Counted from the stretch's first letter, positions 1 through 12,740 are shown. The stretch: DNA of 64,000 nucleotides from Panonychus citri (GCF_014898815.1 NW_026515539.1:310001-374000), one strand, 5' to 3'. The notes: a model not told the origin generated them from the letters alone. A program made the numbers and translations.

Positions 1-53
1 ATATATTCACAAAAAAATTGTCTTAATTGTCTTAATTTTGTTAATCAATCTAG

Positions 54-492
54 AACCAGATGAAACAGAGCGGGTTCAACGTAAAGTTTTCATGAACTGG
101 ATTAACTACCATGTACCTAATTGTATAAAAAGTAATCTAATTGAGGAATTAAGAGATGGAACCAAATTGTTAGCACTTTTAGAAGCGCTTACAGGTGAAA
201 AATTGGTGAGTTAATTGTCAACAATTAGCTGACATTCATCATAACTATTAACTCATCTTGATAACTTTTCCATTGGAATTGATAATAATACTTTTGTTTT
301 TACTCTTTCATATCACAATTTCGTTGGTTAAATTGTCATAATCGATTGGAATATTTGATATTTTTTTCTCTTCTCATTCTAATGACAATTAATTGTCAAC
401 AATTAAAGCCTGGAGAAAGAGGTAAACGATTAAGAAGACCCCATTTTATCAGCAATGTTAATATTGTATTACAATTACTGGAGAGACGAAGG
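54..492 (+). CDS. Msp300: Nesprin/MSP-300 exons 1-2 (first calponin-homology domain, gene 5' end outside window)
   Basis: Two coding exons, 54-205 and 409-492, each bounded by AG and GT sites (gtgagt after 205, gtaagt after 492). Exon 1 enters with a split codon and reads DETERVQRKVFMNWINYHV then a DGTKLLALLEAL stretch; exon 2 reads GERGKRLRRPHFISNVNIVL. This is the start of an actin-binding CH1 domain, and the pattern (ERVQ.R.F.NWIN, LL.LLE.L.GE.L, RGRRL.R.HF.SN.N) is that of the nesprin/MSP-300 family. Exon 2 ends in phase 0 and joins the exon at 1232, which continues the same CH1. The initiator methionine and residues ahead of CH1 lie upstream of the window. Nesprins bind actin with this N-terminal CH pair and connect nuclei or Z-discs to the cytoskeleton. 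Confidence in family is high; exact orthology rests on pattern memory only. Confidence 0.9.
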
Positions 493-1231
493 GTAAGTTT
501 AAATTGATTGTTGTTGATTAACTTTTGAGATTATGATTAGTTGAAATCAATCAACTGCCAACAGAATCAAGTTCATGGATTTTCACAACCAAGTAATTAA
601 TTAATTTAGGCTTTGGCAATGATCAGTAATTAGTAACCAAAACCAAACAGGTTGACGTTCAATTTTTCATCACTTTCAGAACAAAACTCCCATTCATTTC
701 AACGGACGATTTAAGGATTAATTCCTAACAATTTAATCTCCGTTAATTGTTAATCTACCAATCTAACAATCGAGATTACAAAGATAATCAGGAAGTAGAC
801 TACAAGTGATGCGGAAATTATTTAAAACACTGAAGAAGATGATGATTACTATTATTGTAGAGGTGACAAGGAGGGTGGAGATGGATTTTAAATCTGACAT
901 GATGTAGATTAGATTATCTGAAATCTTGTTGATGGTTAATCACTTGGAATGATTAAATTTAAGGCGTTGAGTTATCCACAACAATTAAAAAACCACAATT
1001 TGAATGGAGTAAAAAAAGTAACAATTTTTGCTTCTCGAAAATAATGAAAAAGCAAAAATTGGCAACATATTAACTGTTGGAGTGTTGGATGATTAAGATT
1101 CACAATTAGATTGTGTTAATTGTTGAAAAGATAGAGGGAAGATTATCGTTGATTTTCAGCATTTATCTAATTGTTATAACTTTTTTTTCTCTGTTTCTTC
1201 TGATTGTTATTCTTCTTGATTATCTATTAAG
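493..1231 (+). other. Nesprin intron 2 (no gene seen)
   Basis: The 739 bp between the gtaagt donor at 493 and the acceptor AG at 1230-1231. It is AT-rich with scattered CAATTA/TAATTG words and a GATGATGATT run near 838. I see no coding region or structured RNA in it. The preceding intron, 206-408, is 203 bp. Confidence 0.8.
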
Positions 1232-4200
1232 GTGAAACTTGTAAACATACACGCAACCGACATCGTCGATGGTAATCCTTGTATTATCCTTGGATTAATT
1301 TGGACGATGATATTACATTTTCATATCGAAGAGTATGTTCGTTTGAACGCTTTAGAACATCAGAGAGATTCGAGTAACCATCATTCATCTCAGCGACACA
1401 TTTCATCTTCACCAGCACCACCGAATACCGTTACATCCCTTGATTCTGCTCGAAGTAGCCTTAGAAGTACCTTATTGGATAATATTAACCGACGATTTGG
1501 CCTTAATTTAAGTGATTTCGGTCGATCTTGGAGAGATGGTGAAGCCATTTTAACCATCATAGATTCAATACTGCCACAAATGAGAGCCCGTGAAAAGGGA
1601 AGAGCCGTTTTAACCAATCGAGCCAGACTACAATTGGCCTTTGATCTGGCTGAACGTCATCTGGGTATAATTAAACTATTGGACGCTGAAGATATTGATG
1701 TCGATAGTCCGGATGAACGATCTATAATGACCTATGTTTCCCAATTCCTTCAGAGACAACAAGTTCCCGTCACCCAACCAGAGGTACTCATGTCATCAGT
1801 TATGGTACATCCGACTAAAATACGAGCCGATGAGGGTAACCCGATAAGGAAATGGATCGCAAATCTGGTTAAAACGGGTATTAATCAGTCCAATTTGGCC
1901 TCATTACAGAGGGAACAGGCTGAATTATCAAGTGAATTTGAGCGTCTTCAATCAACTCTCGATTCTGAAACTCGACAAAATTGGCATCTCATTGAAAACG
2001 AATTAGCAATCGCCAAGTCGATAGTTGATTGGATTGGAATCGCCGAGAATATGTTGGCCTCTTATTCAGTTCCAACCTCAGGTGAACAAGTAGAAGAGCA
2101 GCTTAGATGCCATAAGCTTTTCTTTTCTTGTTTACCAAAACTGGAAGCCAATTCTAACCTTTGGGATTCGATAGCAGCTCATTTTAAACAGACAATCAGG
2201 TTAGCTGATGAATGGTTACAAGCCATGTTAGAAGCCTCCCGGCGGTGGGAACAGTATCATATTGCAGCCGATGAATTGAAAGGCTGGTTGACAACCGCAG
2301 AAACAAAACTGGCTAACTCACACCAGCCGAATCTCAATCAGCAACAACAAACCGACTATCTGAATGACTTGAAAAAATTTTTCTCCTCTCGAGCCGAAAA
2401 CGAGAAAATTTTGTACAACTTTGTGGCCTCATGTAACGATGTTCTGGCCACTTTACCCGAATTTCACCAATCTGGGCTTAAAGACACACTTCGAGGTTTG
2501 GAAAGTCGTTTCCATGAGATAACCAATTTCAAAGCTCCGCAACATTTGATACGATTTGAATTTGATCTGACGGAGGCCGATTTTCTATCACGATTAACTA
2601 ATGACCCTGAAAACGAGGAACCTATTTTAGAGCAATTAAACTCAATGGAAAATCTTGGTACCGTTTATTGGAAGAGATTTAATGATAAATCGATTCTCGA
2701 TCGAGCAATGTTCAACCGTCGAGAATTTATCAAAAGGAAAAAGAAACTCCGTCAAGATATCGCTTTCATCCGTCAAGAGACAGTTGACCTCATAGCAGTT
2801 GCCGAATCTCAGCTTAAATCGATTACTCTGGACAGTCAGGTTGAAGTCTTACGACACAACGAATACACCTTATCCAAGATTCGAGAACAGTTAAATGTCC
2901 TAAGGTGTTTAACCAACGAAGCAAATGTTGACCTGGAGAAAGAATTGAAAAATTTCGAAGATCAACTTGAACGTTTAGCCGAACAGTTAAGAGCCAAAAA
3001 GAAGGAGAAAATAATCAACTGGCTGGAAAACGAAGCACCCGCTAAATTAGAGTTATTCCGATCTGGAAGTGACCATTCCCTTAAAGACGAGATTAACAAA
3101 TATCGATCGATCATCTTGGAGGAAAAGGAACTAAGTGATCGGGTCCAATCGATCGACATTCAATTGTCATTGATCGATATGGAAAAGTGTAAAGTCGCTT
3201 CAATAGGTGAGGCCAAACAAAGAGTTCGATCTTATCAATCGTTGAGAAACTTATCCCCACAATTGGAAAAGTATCTTAAGTTTCTTGAAGAGGTCGTTCT
3301 GGTTGAATGGGAAGCCGTTGAATCGATTAAAAATGACCTTAAATCCTGGTTATCGGGGAGAAAAGAGTTCAACAGAAATGAACTGAAAGAAAAGAAAGAC
3401 GAATGTGACAAATTGTTGGAAAGGTTTGACAAGAATCGACCGATAATTGAGAAATTAGCCTCAGATTCAGCACTTCGAACATTACAAAAAGATTTATCCG
3501 ATATGATCTGTGATTATGATCAATTTTGGCGAGCGATGGAACAAGATGTAAACAATTTACCGACAATTAACTCAGAAAATGTTAACCCTTCCGATGGACC
3601 AGGATCATCGAGTAAAGTGTCAACAACTATAACAAACACAACGATCCAATCGGTACCGGAAACGGGAACCAGTCGACAAGTTAAAAGTATTATTGAAGAG
3701 ACTGTCCAAAGGTACGAGAAGACGGAAAAATATGAGATAACCCGACGAGAGAAACGGGAAGAAATTATCGGCGGTGATATTGTCGGTTCGGCTTCGAGTG
3801 ATGTTACTCTTCATGTTGATTCAACTCGAGACGTGATTGAAGTTAAAGATGGTGGTAAACTTGATGATCAAATAAAGCTAATTAGTGGACAACAATCAAA
3901 CGAAAACAATAATGACAATACAACTAAATTAAGCCAAGAATCAAAGGTAACAACAACAACAACAACCACAACAATTAACAAGAAACAAATATCAGCTGAA
4001 GATAAGATTAAAATTGAATCAATAGTTGAATCTTTAAACCGTATTGGCGATTGGTGTAAGATTAACAATTTAACTCGATTGCTACAAAATGAGCTACTTA
4101 ATTGTGATAGTAACAGTTTTAGTAAACTATCAGCACTTAAAGAATCATGGACTAATCAAGTTGAACAATTAACTAAGATTAAAAATGAATTAACGGAGAT

Positions 4201-6212
4201 TTCAGCTAAATACAAAGACGTTGATAATGATGGTGATTGGTCAAAGTGTTTAAATAATGTAAATAAATTGGTTGAGATGATTTCGTCACAATTAATGGAC
4301 AATCGATGCTACTTTGATTTTGATGGTGCTAATAAAGTGCTTAAGGAAGCATTAAATTTCCGTGATTGGTTAAATCAGTGTAAATTGTCAGTTGAGAAAA
4401 TTGAAGAGACGATAATTAAATCAACGGAAAAAAGTGTCACCATATTGGAGACAATGAGAAATGATCTTGATAAACTAATGGATTTAATTGGAACCATTGA
4501 TTTACCTTCAATTGAAAAGTATGTCAAGATTATGGATCAAGTTGAAGAGGAGAAAATTATTCTTACCAAATTAACCAGCAATTTGGATCTTCTCAAAGAA
4601 AAGGTACTTGCTAAGGCCAAATTAGAAGCCGAAGCGGAAATTGCAGCAGCGGAAGCTGAGGCTAAAGCTCTTAAAGAAACAGCGGCCAGAGAAGTTGCCG
4701 AAAAAATTGCCAAAGAAGCCGCTGAATTGGCAGCCAAAGAAGCGGCGATTGCCTCTGTTCAGGTCGATAAAGTGGCCGATATCAATGAGATACCCAAAGA
4801 AGACGAGATTAAAATCGATAATCATGATGTTAATCAGGAATCAACCATTCCAGTGGAGGAGAAATTGAATCAAGGTGATCAACAGGAGACGGGAAATGAA
4901 TCAAATATGCCTGAAGAGAGTGGACCAAATGAAGATGAGCTTGTAAAAGAGCTTGAAGATGAGGATGAGGATCAATTTGAAGAAGCCGCTGAAGAGATGC
5001 CAGAGAAAGTGGAAGATTGTGAATCAACAATCAAAGAATCAGATGAAGTTGTTGAGGAAGAACCGATTGGAACAACTTCTAATGATTGGAAACAGTATTA
5101 CAATCAATTGGCAACTTGGCTACGTACCAATGATGATATTCTTGATTCGTTGGCGGAAAAGCCCTTCACCAATATCGAAGCGATCGGCGAGTGTATAAAC
5201 CAAATAGAGACAATGAGGGAAGAACGAGCAACCAAATTGAAGCAGGGTATTGAACTAATTGCGAATATTCAACAATATTCAACGAAAAGTTCTGATGATA
5301 CTAATCAACAAGACGATTTAAAGGTGAAAGCGCAATCTGACCTCGAGGAAATTGAGGAAAAACTGAACGAGCTTAATGTTAAAGGGGATCAGTTGAAGAG
5401 TAAACTTGAAGACATAACTAATCAACATCGACAAATGGTTGATAAATTGGAACAATTAAATTGTTGGATGGATGAAGTTGATCGACATGTAGCAGGTAAC
5501 GAACTGAAATCTGACCTGTTGGAGAAACGGGAGAAATTGGAATCATTGGAACAGGATAAGAAATCACTTGATTCAAAGGTTGATGAATTGAAAACTCTCA
5601 AGTCTCAAGTTGAACAGTTAAATGGACTTCTTGACGATGAAGTGACCAGTATTCATGAGAGACATGAAACACTCAACGGATCACTCGAGGAATCGATAAC
5701 TAAATGGGCTAAGTTCGTCAATGATCATAGTGTCCTTGACGATTTACATCAAGTTTGCCGAGAGATGAACGAGAAAACTTCACTACGATTAAAGGAAAGT
5801 GAAGAAATGGAAGATCTTGAAGATAAACAGTCCGAACTAAATGATCTAATCAACAGTAAAGAAGCTAAAGTGGCCTTTGAAAAACTCGATGAACAACTAC
5901 AACGAGTTCTGTACCAGACTAGTAATCCCGCTCGAACCAGCATTTCAAATCCAATTCGTGATACAATCAGAGAGCGAAATGAAACTCTGAACAAATTGAA
6001 AAGTCTTCGAGCGATAACAAATGAGAAACTTGCGATTCTTCAACAATCACAAATGGCCTTAAAACAAGCGACCAAAGCTCTTGACGAAATTGAATATGCC
6101 ATCGTCGAGGCCTCTCTTTTTACCTGTTCATTGTCGGAGAAAAAGTCTCAATGGGACAAAGCGAAACAACTACTTCGAGATTGTAAACTAATCGATATCA
6201 GCTCATTATCTG
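1232..6212 (+). CDS. Msp300: Nesprin/MSP-300 exon 3: rest of CH1, CH2 and spectrin-repeat rod
   Basis: A 4,981 bp exon of about 1,660 codons. It opens with VKLVNIHATDIVDGNPCIIL and GLIWTMILHF, the second half of CH1, then a CH2 at about residues 70-175 of this exon (SDFGRSWRDGEAILTIIDSI, later DVDSPDERSIMTYVSQFL). The remainder is helical spectrin-type rod with regularly spaced W...WL and L..L heptads. Residues about 785-930 are a low-complexity Ser/Thr/Asn-rich linker. Residues about 1128-1175 are an Ala/Glu/Lys helix and about 1228-1280 a strongly acidic stretch, before spectrin repeats resume at about 1287. The first codon is GTG and is not a start; it is the joined end of the upstream exon. 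The frame stays open to 6235, but a gtttgt donor at 6213 joins in phase 1 to 6272 across a 59 bp intron, giving a good GAA codon. In the cell this would act as an actin-to-nucleus or Z-disc linker. Confidence 0.9.
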
Positions 6213-6271
6213 GTTTGTATCTTTTAAATTGTTGAGTTAATTTTGTTATTGATTAATTTTCTCTTTTACAG

Positions 6272-7552
6272 AAAAGCCCGATATTGCCAAGGAATATGGT
6301 GCTCTTGTTGAACGACATGAGGCCGCTTTGGGTAAACTCCAAGACCTTGTTGAAAGTAACGAAAAGGCCTACAAAGATCATCAAGCGTTCAAAGAATCGT
6401 GTGACGATGTAACCCAATGGATGAAGAATCTCAAAGATCGGGTTCCCTCTTTATCGGCTGGTTGTCTTTCCGATCGTCTCTCCTTGGAGACCACAATTTC
6501 CACTTTGACTGATCTCTTAAGCCGTCGACCAGCGGGCGATGAGAAACTAGCCAACATGAAAGAATTGGGATCTATTGCATTGGAAACAAGTTCAACCGAT
6601 GGTAAAAAGTTAATCAATCGAAACACCGATAACCTGGAAAAAGATTATGACTCGTTGATTGGTGAAATCGAGAAAACAATTGAACATCTTCAAATTCTCA
6701 TGATCGAATTGAAAAAGTTCAAAGAGGAATACGAAGATACCAATGAATGGTTGCAATCGATGGAAAGTGAAATTAAACAAGAACGAACCATTTGTCGAGG
6801 AGCGACCTTACAAGAGAAACAGGCCAATGTTGCGATCTGCAATAAGCTCATGGAGCAATTGGAAAAAGGTCGAGAAGAGACGATCGGTAAATTGTGGAAA
6901 AAAGATGTTCTATTGAATTCTCATCTTGAAAATTATATTCGAAATCAATTGAAACTTTTAGAATCTCGATATCAAGTACTGACGAATCTATTTAAAGATG
7001 TGGCCTCAAAGGTGAACGAGATCGCTGAGAATCATGAGCTATTCCATAATAAGTGTGTCCAAGCAACAGGGTGGATTAAAACGGCCTCCGATAAATTGGA
7101 ATCCATTGGTACCTATGAGACTAAACGGGAATCAATTGAAGGTTCACTTAAATCGTTAAGTGAACTGATTAAACGAAATCAAGAGGAAGGTCAAGTTTCC
7201 GTTCATCAGGCATTAAGTGCAGGAGAAAAGGCTTTAAGATCAGCACCAAGTCAGGGTCGAGATGTCATCTCATTAGAGATTCATGAAATTCAATCAAAAT
7301 GGGACAGATATTTGAATAAAGTGAGTGAGACAAAGTCCGATCTTGAAATGGCCTTAATTCAATGTCAAGAGCAACAATTAGCTCGTAATAAAATGAAACA
7401 ATGGTTAAAGGAGCAAGAGGCAAGAGCGGGTACACTTAAAGAGGGCAACACAACGGACGATTATGGTTCATTGAAGGAAAGTTTAAAATCCAAGATGAGG
7501 AAATTAAATTCCCTCCTTCAGGATCTCGAATCACATCCGGACATTCATTCTG
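6272..7552 (+). CDS. Msp300: Nesprin/MSP-300 exon 4: spectrin repeats
   Basis: Begins after the ctcttttacag acceptor at 6261-6271 with two bases completing a GAA codon, then KPDIAKEYGALVERHEAALG. About 427 codons of spectrin-type helices follow (examples: W..NL.DR, WLQSMESEI, WIKTASDKLE, W..YLNKV). A gtacga donor at 7553 leaves one base, which matches the phase of the next exon at 9234 and gives ...SHPDIHS-VTKSSPELQS. The frame also stays open past the donor for 53 more codons to a TAA at 7711-7713; that extension encodes a hydrophobic segment and a short tail, treated separately. The spliced form is favoured because the phase matches and the rod continues downstream. Confidence 0.85.
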
Positions 7553-9233
7553 GTACGATCATCATTTTATTTACTCTCCTCATCTTCTTACCGGTCATCT
7601 ATTTTATGTATAACCTTTTCCCACACTCAATTGATCCTCATGTTTGCTCATCATGCATGTACAACACTCACAACTACGAACACCACCAATGCCAACCACA
7701 ATTACCACCATAACCAAATAACAATTAGATAATCAGTTTGATCAATTTGTTAGTCTGTTGATATTTCAACTTTTTTTCTTGCTCTTTTCTTCATTTCAAT
7801 TCATCATCATGTAAATTGTCATGAACAAAAAAACATCAACAATCATGTTAATCATCATTTTTGTTACCTTCATGATTAATGACATTGATGAAGATGCTAA
7901 GACAATATGAGTTATATTTGAGAGAGAAAAAGTATCAACTCATCAAATGATGTTGATGCCAAAGATGAAGATGAGGATGATAAAGAGTAACATTCTTACA
8001 AGGAGGAAGAGGCAATAATCAGATTGAAAAATTAGATTATCTACCAACAATTAATGCTCGAAGTAATTATAACTCAATGTAATTAAACTTTTCTCTTGAG
8101 AAGAAGATGAAATTTTCACCGGTGGGAGTGGAAAATTTTAAGAGGTGGGAATTTTTAAAGTTCCTTGTGGATTATTAGCTCACTCTCAGATTATCCTCTG
8201 ATCTCTCCCTTTTTTATATTCTCTCTTAATCTCTTCCACTCCCCACCTCTAATCTTTGTCATGTTAATCTTAATCTTCATCTCATTTGGACTCAATGGAT
8301 TTTGGCAAATGATCATCATAAGAGTAACTAGTTTTTTCCTTACCATCAAAGACCATTGAAAGTTTAACAATTACAATTAACTCTAATTGTTTATCGATAA
8401 TTAAGTAAACAGTTTCATAGGAAATTAAACTAATCTAAGGATGAATTGAAATCTAATTGATTTATAAATTACATGATGATGATTAGCTAATTCGGAGAGT
8501 GGATTAATTATTTTCTAGTTGATTGTTTATGGTTTTCTCAATTTATTTGGTTACAATTTACTAATTGTAAACTCAGTTTAAACAATTTAGGCTCTTTGAT
8601 TGATTAACTTTCTCAATGAACATAATATTTATTTTTTTGTCTTAATGATTAAATTTAATTCCTTTGATTGATTCACATTAGTTGTCAACAATTAAGTTTA
8701 TGTTTGGGTTGAATCCAAAAAACTAAATCTAGATCAGCTAACAGTTTAACTTAATCACAATGTTAATTGTCTGTTGATTACAATTAGCAGAAAATTAATA
8801 TAATCGTCTTGATTAACTGTAAACCCAAATTATCCTAATCACAATTAAACTGATCAACTATTTTCTCACTCTTAAATCCTAACCTTTAATTGCTTCTGAT
8901 TATTGATTTTTCCTGTTTAATTTTTGTATAGTTAATATCAACTAATAGATTATATTAATTGCTTTATTTTTAGTCACTTAATAATGACAATAAATTGATT
9001 AAAATTGCTTAATTAGTTTTGCTAATTATTTCAACGGCAAAAAGAGTCAATCAAAATGAATTCAATTGATTGAATCAAAAAAGAGAGGATTTAACAACAA
9101 TTGAATCAAATTAAAACTCGTAATTAAAGTTTGGATAAATTGAGTTGAAATTTTCGCTCTTCGGATGATATGAGTGATTAATTTTTTTCTCTACAATTAA
9201 ACTAATTGTCCCAATGTTTGTCTTCAATTACAG
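7553..9233 (+). other. Nesprin intron 4 (first 161 bp are an open read-through)
   Basis: A 1,681 bp intron, gtacga at 7553 to ttacag ending at 9233. Beyond the open extension at 7553-7713 it is AT-rich, with many TTAATTGT/ACAATTAA words, and I see no further coding sequence, RNA gene or transposon. Pyrimidine-rich stretches at 8180-8260 give a short ORF but look like non-coding composition. Confidence 0.75.
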
Positions 9234-12200
9234 TTACCAAAAGTTCACCTGAATTACAATCAATGTACGATCAATTGGTTACAGAGGTTCGAGAAAATAT
9301 CAACCAGTTCCAAACGAAACTTGATCAAATTGAAGATTTTAATAGTTATTGTCAAGAATTTAAGGATTGGTTAGCGCGATCGAAAGAGGACTTGGCCCGA
9401 TGTTCATCAAGTATCGAGAATCGTGAGTCGATCAACGAAAAAGTGACCTTATTGAAACGATTAACGGACGATGAAGAGGGACCAGAGAAATTACGAGCTG
9501 CGATTCGATGTGCTGATCTTTGTAAGAAAAATTTAAACAGTGAGAGATGTGGACAATTGGACGAGGAAATAGCGGCAATGAATAGTGACCTAGAGTTCAC
9601 AGGTCAACAATTGGTTCGGTAAAATCAAGTCTAGATGTTGGTTTAGCGAAATGGGTTGAATACGATTCACAGTTTACAAAATGTTCAAATTGGTTGGCTG
9701 TTATTGAGCCAATTTTAAAAGAGTTTACCGAACCTCAGAAAAATTTACTATCGAAAAGGTCAAAACTCGAGGATTTTCAATCGTCGCATTTACAGTCAGT
9801 CTTTGATTGGCAAACAGAGTTTCATATTCTCAATGTAAAAGCTCAATTGTTACTCGAAACTCATGCCGACTCAAGTATATCTGCCGCTTTCACCCAGTTA
9901 TCCGCTCGTTATAATGACCTGGTGGCCTCGGCGAAAGATGTACTCCATGCTTTACAACAACGATTCCAAGAGCACCAACAACAGCAAAGTATATTAACCG
10001 AATGTATCGAGTTTGTTGATCGAACTCGTGAGAAACTTGAAGATGTTCGTAAACATTTATCATCGTCCAGCCTGGAAGAATTGAATACCAATCTAACCAA
10101 GACTCGAACTCTCCTCGATTCCCTCAAAGGCCAAGGAGAAACCAAAATGTCTTATCTACAAGATTTAACCACGAAAGTTATTGAACATACTCATGTTGAT
10201 GGAGTGGCCGATGTGAAGGAGGACATTGTCCAATTAAAGGGCGACTTTGATTCCCTTTTGTTGGAAACTCAATCAACTCGAAGTTCATTTGAAACCAAAA
10301 TTGACGAGATCAATTCATTTGAGAAAATTTGGAATCAGGTTATCGAATGGTTCGAGAATGAGATTGAGGCCGCAATGGGGAAACTCGAGAAAGATGGAGA
10401 TAAACGGATCCTTTTGAATTTACTTCGACTCATTGAGAAGGATGTAAATACCCACCAGGAATTAATCACAACCCTCACCGAGTATAAAGATAAATTTCCA
10501 GAGGCAAACGAATTCCTAACCAATAGATATACGCCTCGAGTTCAAGTTCTATCGGAGACCATTAATCGTCTAATCGAAGAGATTAAAACAGATGATAAGT
10601 TCAAAATCGGAACCAAAGAGGCAACCGATTGGATTAAAAGTGTCCACAGTTTATTTGAAAGTTACACCATAAAACCGAGCGACAAGGAGAGTGTTTCCTC
10701 TCGACTGGCCGAAATCGAGACCACTGCCGCTGACCCAAACCTTGAAAAGGTTCGAAAGCTAATAACTTGGGCTGGTGAACTTGGTAAGGTTGAAGATGAG
10801 AAAGAATTTGAAATGGAAGTAGATTGGATAACCAACACAATCGATGAATGGAGAGATAAATGTTCTCAGTGTCTAGAGAATTGGATCAACTATGAGAAAC
10901 TTTTCACCGCTCTAACTCTTTGGTGTAAAATGAAAAATGAGCAAATTTCCACTTCCGCTTCTACATCTACTTCCGACTCCTCTCTCGAATCAACTGAAAG
11001 TCTTTTAAATGAAATTCTGGACAAAAAGTCAGACTTTGATCAACTTAATTGTCTAATGGACTTACTAACACCCTCAGCGAATACATCAAATTTAAAGGAA
11101 GATTTTATCAATTTGACCTCAATGTACAGTTCACTGGTCTCATTGGTTCGTAAAAAAGTGGACAAACTCCGAAGTGTCCAAGAAACTAGGAATAAATTTG
11201 ATTCGATTAAAGCACAATTAGATGATTGGATGAATGAAACTCGATTAACAATTGATCGACCTTTTGAAAACCCGGTTGATCGGCTTGATCATTTAAAAGA
11301 AACCCAGGAAACGGCCATTGCTAATGGCTCGAGTTTAATCTCAATGGCCACTGAATTGGCCGCTAGACTCTCATCGGAAGATGATCAACTTGGATCACAA
11401 TCAAAGGCCAATCTTGAAGAGCTAAAGTCACAATTTGATTCATTGACTAACCAATTGAATGGAGAGGTGAAAAAATTAACCGCTCAACTTGATCGTTACG
11501 AGGAGTATAATGTTTTATTGGACAGTTATGAACAATGGCTGACTGATAATCCGGAAGTATTTGAAAAAGGTCACTCATGTAAGGGCGATCTGTTTGAATT
11601 AAAAGCATTGGGTGATAAATTGAAAACACTTACGGGTACAATTGACCGAAATCATACAAATTTAACCAAATTGAATGATGAGATTGGTGCCGATACAAGA
11701 TTAGGTCCACGAATTAATGGTTTATTGGATAAATATTCAACTGCATCCGCCAATGTGACCTCATTATCGTCCATTATTGACCATGATACGAGTCGACTTC
11801 AAGCTTATCATCAATTGTTACAGTCGATCGAGAAATGGTTACTTCAACAATCATACACTCTGATGGCTCATCTTTCCCTTTCCATCGGTACTTTAGCCCA
11901 GTGTCGTGTTGAATTAGCCAAACATCGGAAAATATTGCACGAAATCGAAACTTATAGTGGCCTGGAAGAGTTGAAAACATTGGGAGAAGAAGTTGTCACA
12001 TCTTGTGGCTACGAAAGAGAAAAAATGACCTCCCAGTACAATAATATTAAAGAAACATTCGAAGCACTGGTTGGTCAAGGTAAAAGAATCGAAGCTCAAT
12101 TGGCCTATGCTTTGGAGAAATTCGAAATCTATGATCAAACGTTAGAAAGATGCGAAGGAATTTTAAATGAGATGATGGGTAAAGACATTCGAATGGAGTT

Positions 12201-12549
12201 TCCACCTTTACAAGAGGCAGTCGAGGAATTAGAGAGAGCAAAAAGTGTCCATGATAAATTGTTCGAGGCAAAATCGGAACTACAAGCGGCAATCGCTGGT
12301 TGTTCAGAGGCAACAGCCGCCGTTTCAAGGCCTCCGTCACCAGAAATACCCATTAATCAAGGTCTCATGATTCCCGAACGTGAGGTTGAAATTAAATGTC
12401 GACTCGAAGATTCACTTGACCATGTTAAACAACAGATCACATCGATTCAAGAGCTAATTGACCAGTGGAAGGACAGTGAACATAAGATGAGTCACTATTT
12501 TATCGTGGACATTGTCCGTCTCTTCCGGCGGATGCATCGACCATCTTGA
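9234..12549 (+). CDS. Msp300: Nesprin/MSP-300 exon 5: last spectrin repeats, with apparent single-base frame break near 9618
   Basis: After the ttcaattacag acceptor the exon reads VTKSSPELQSMYDQLVTEV and continues as spectrin-type helix in one frame to 9622, where it meets TAA. From about 9619 the adjacent frame reads VKSSLDVGLAKWVEYDSQF and runs open to the TGA at 12547-12549, about 976 codons of rod. Protein-level continuity is excellent across the break, so one base seems to be missing at ttcgg/taaaa, or there is a -1 shift. The C-terminal part has a Pro-rich linker (SRPPSPEIP, about 12330) and a last helix (IQELIDQWKDSEHK), then about 20 non-helical residues. No transmembrane/KASH segment follows, which is unlike full-length nesprins. 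Together the exons give roughly 3,270 residues, well short of the giant family members, so this could be a short isoform, a truncated gene, or one whose remaining exons lie elsewhere. Confidence 0.8.
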
Positions 12550-12701
12550 AAAGCAAAACAATCAAATAACCTTCACAATTAAAACTAATCACATCACAAA
12601 TCCAGACAAAAAATTAAAAAAAAACGATAATCATAAGCAAAAGAAACGACAAAAAAAATCAATCTCATCTTAAATAATCAACTTGATTTAAACTGAATTA
12701 A

Positions 12702-12740
12702 AATAAATACAATCCAATTTATCATCTTGTTGGCAATAAA
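12702..12740 (+). terminator. Candidate polyadenylation signals of the nesprin gene
   Basis: AATAAA occurs at 12702-12707 and 12735-12740, about 155-190 bp after the TGA at 12549. This is consistent with a normal transcript end here. Such hexamers are common by chance in AT-rich DNA. Confidence 0.35.

Noticed and set aside
4537..5030. Several overlapping ORFs on both strands in the nesprin rod
   Set aside because: Shadows of the Ala/Glu-rich coding sequence; the long + frame explains the region.
9603..9634. A 32 nt GT-AG intron (or the 16 nt gtaaaatcaagtctag) as the explanation of the nesprin frame break
   Set aside because: Both are far below workable intron size. The 16 nt one does not restore frame, and the exonic reading across the site is good spectrin-type sequence.
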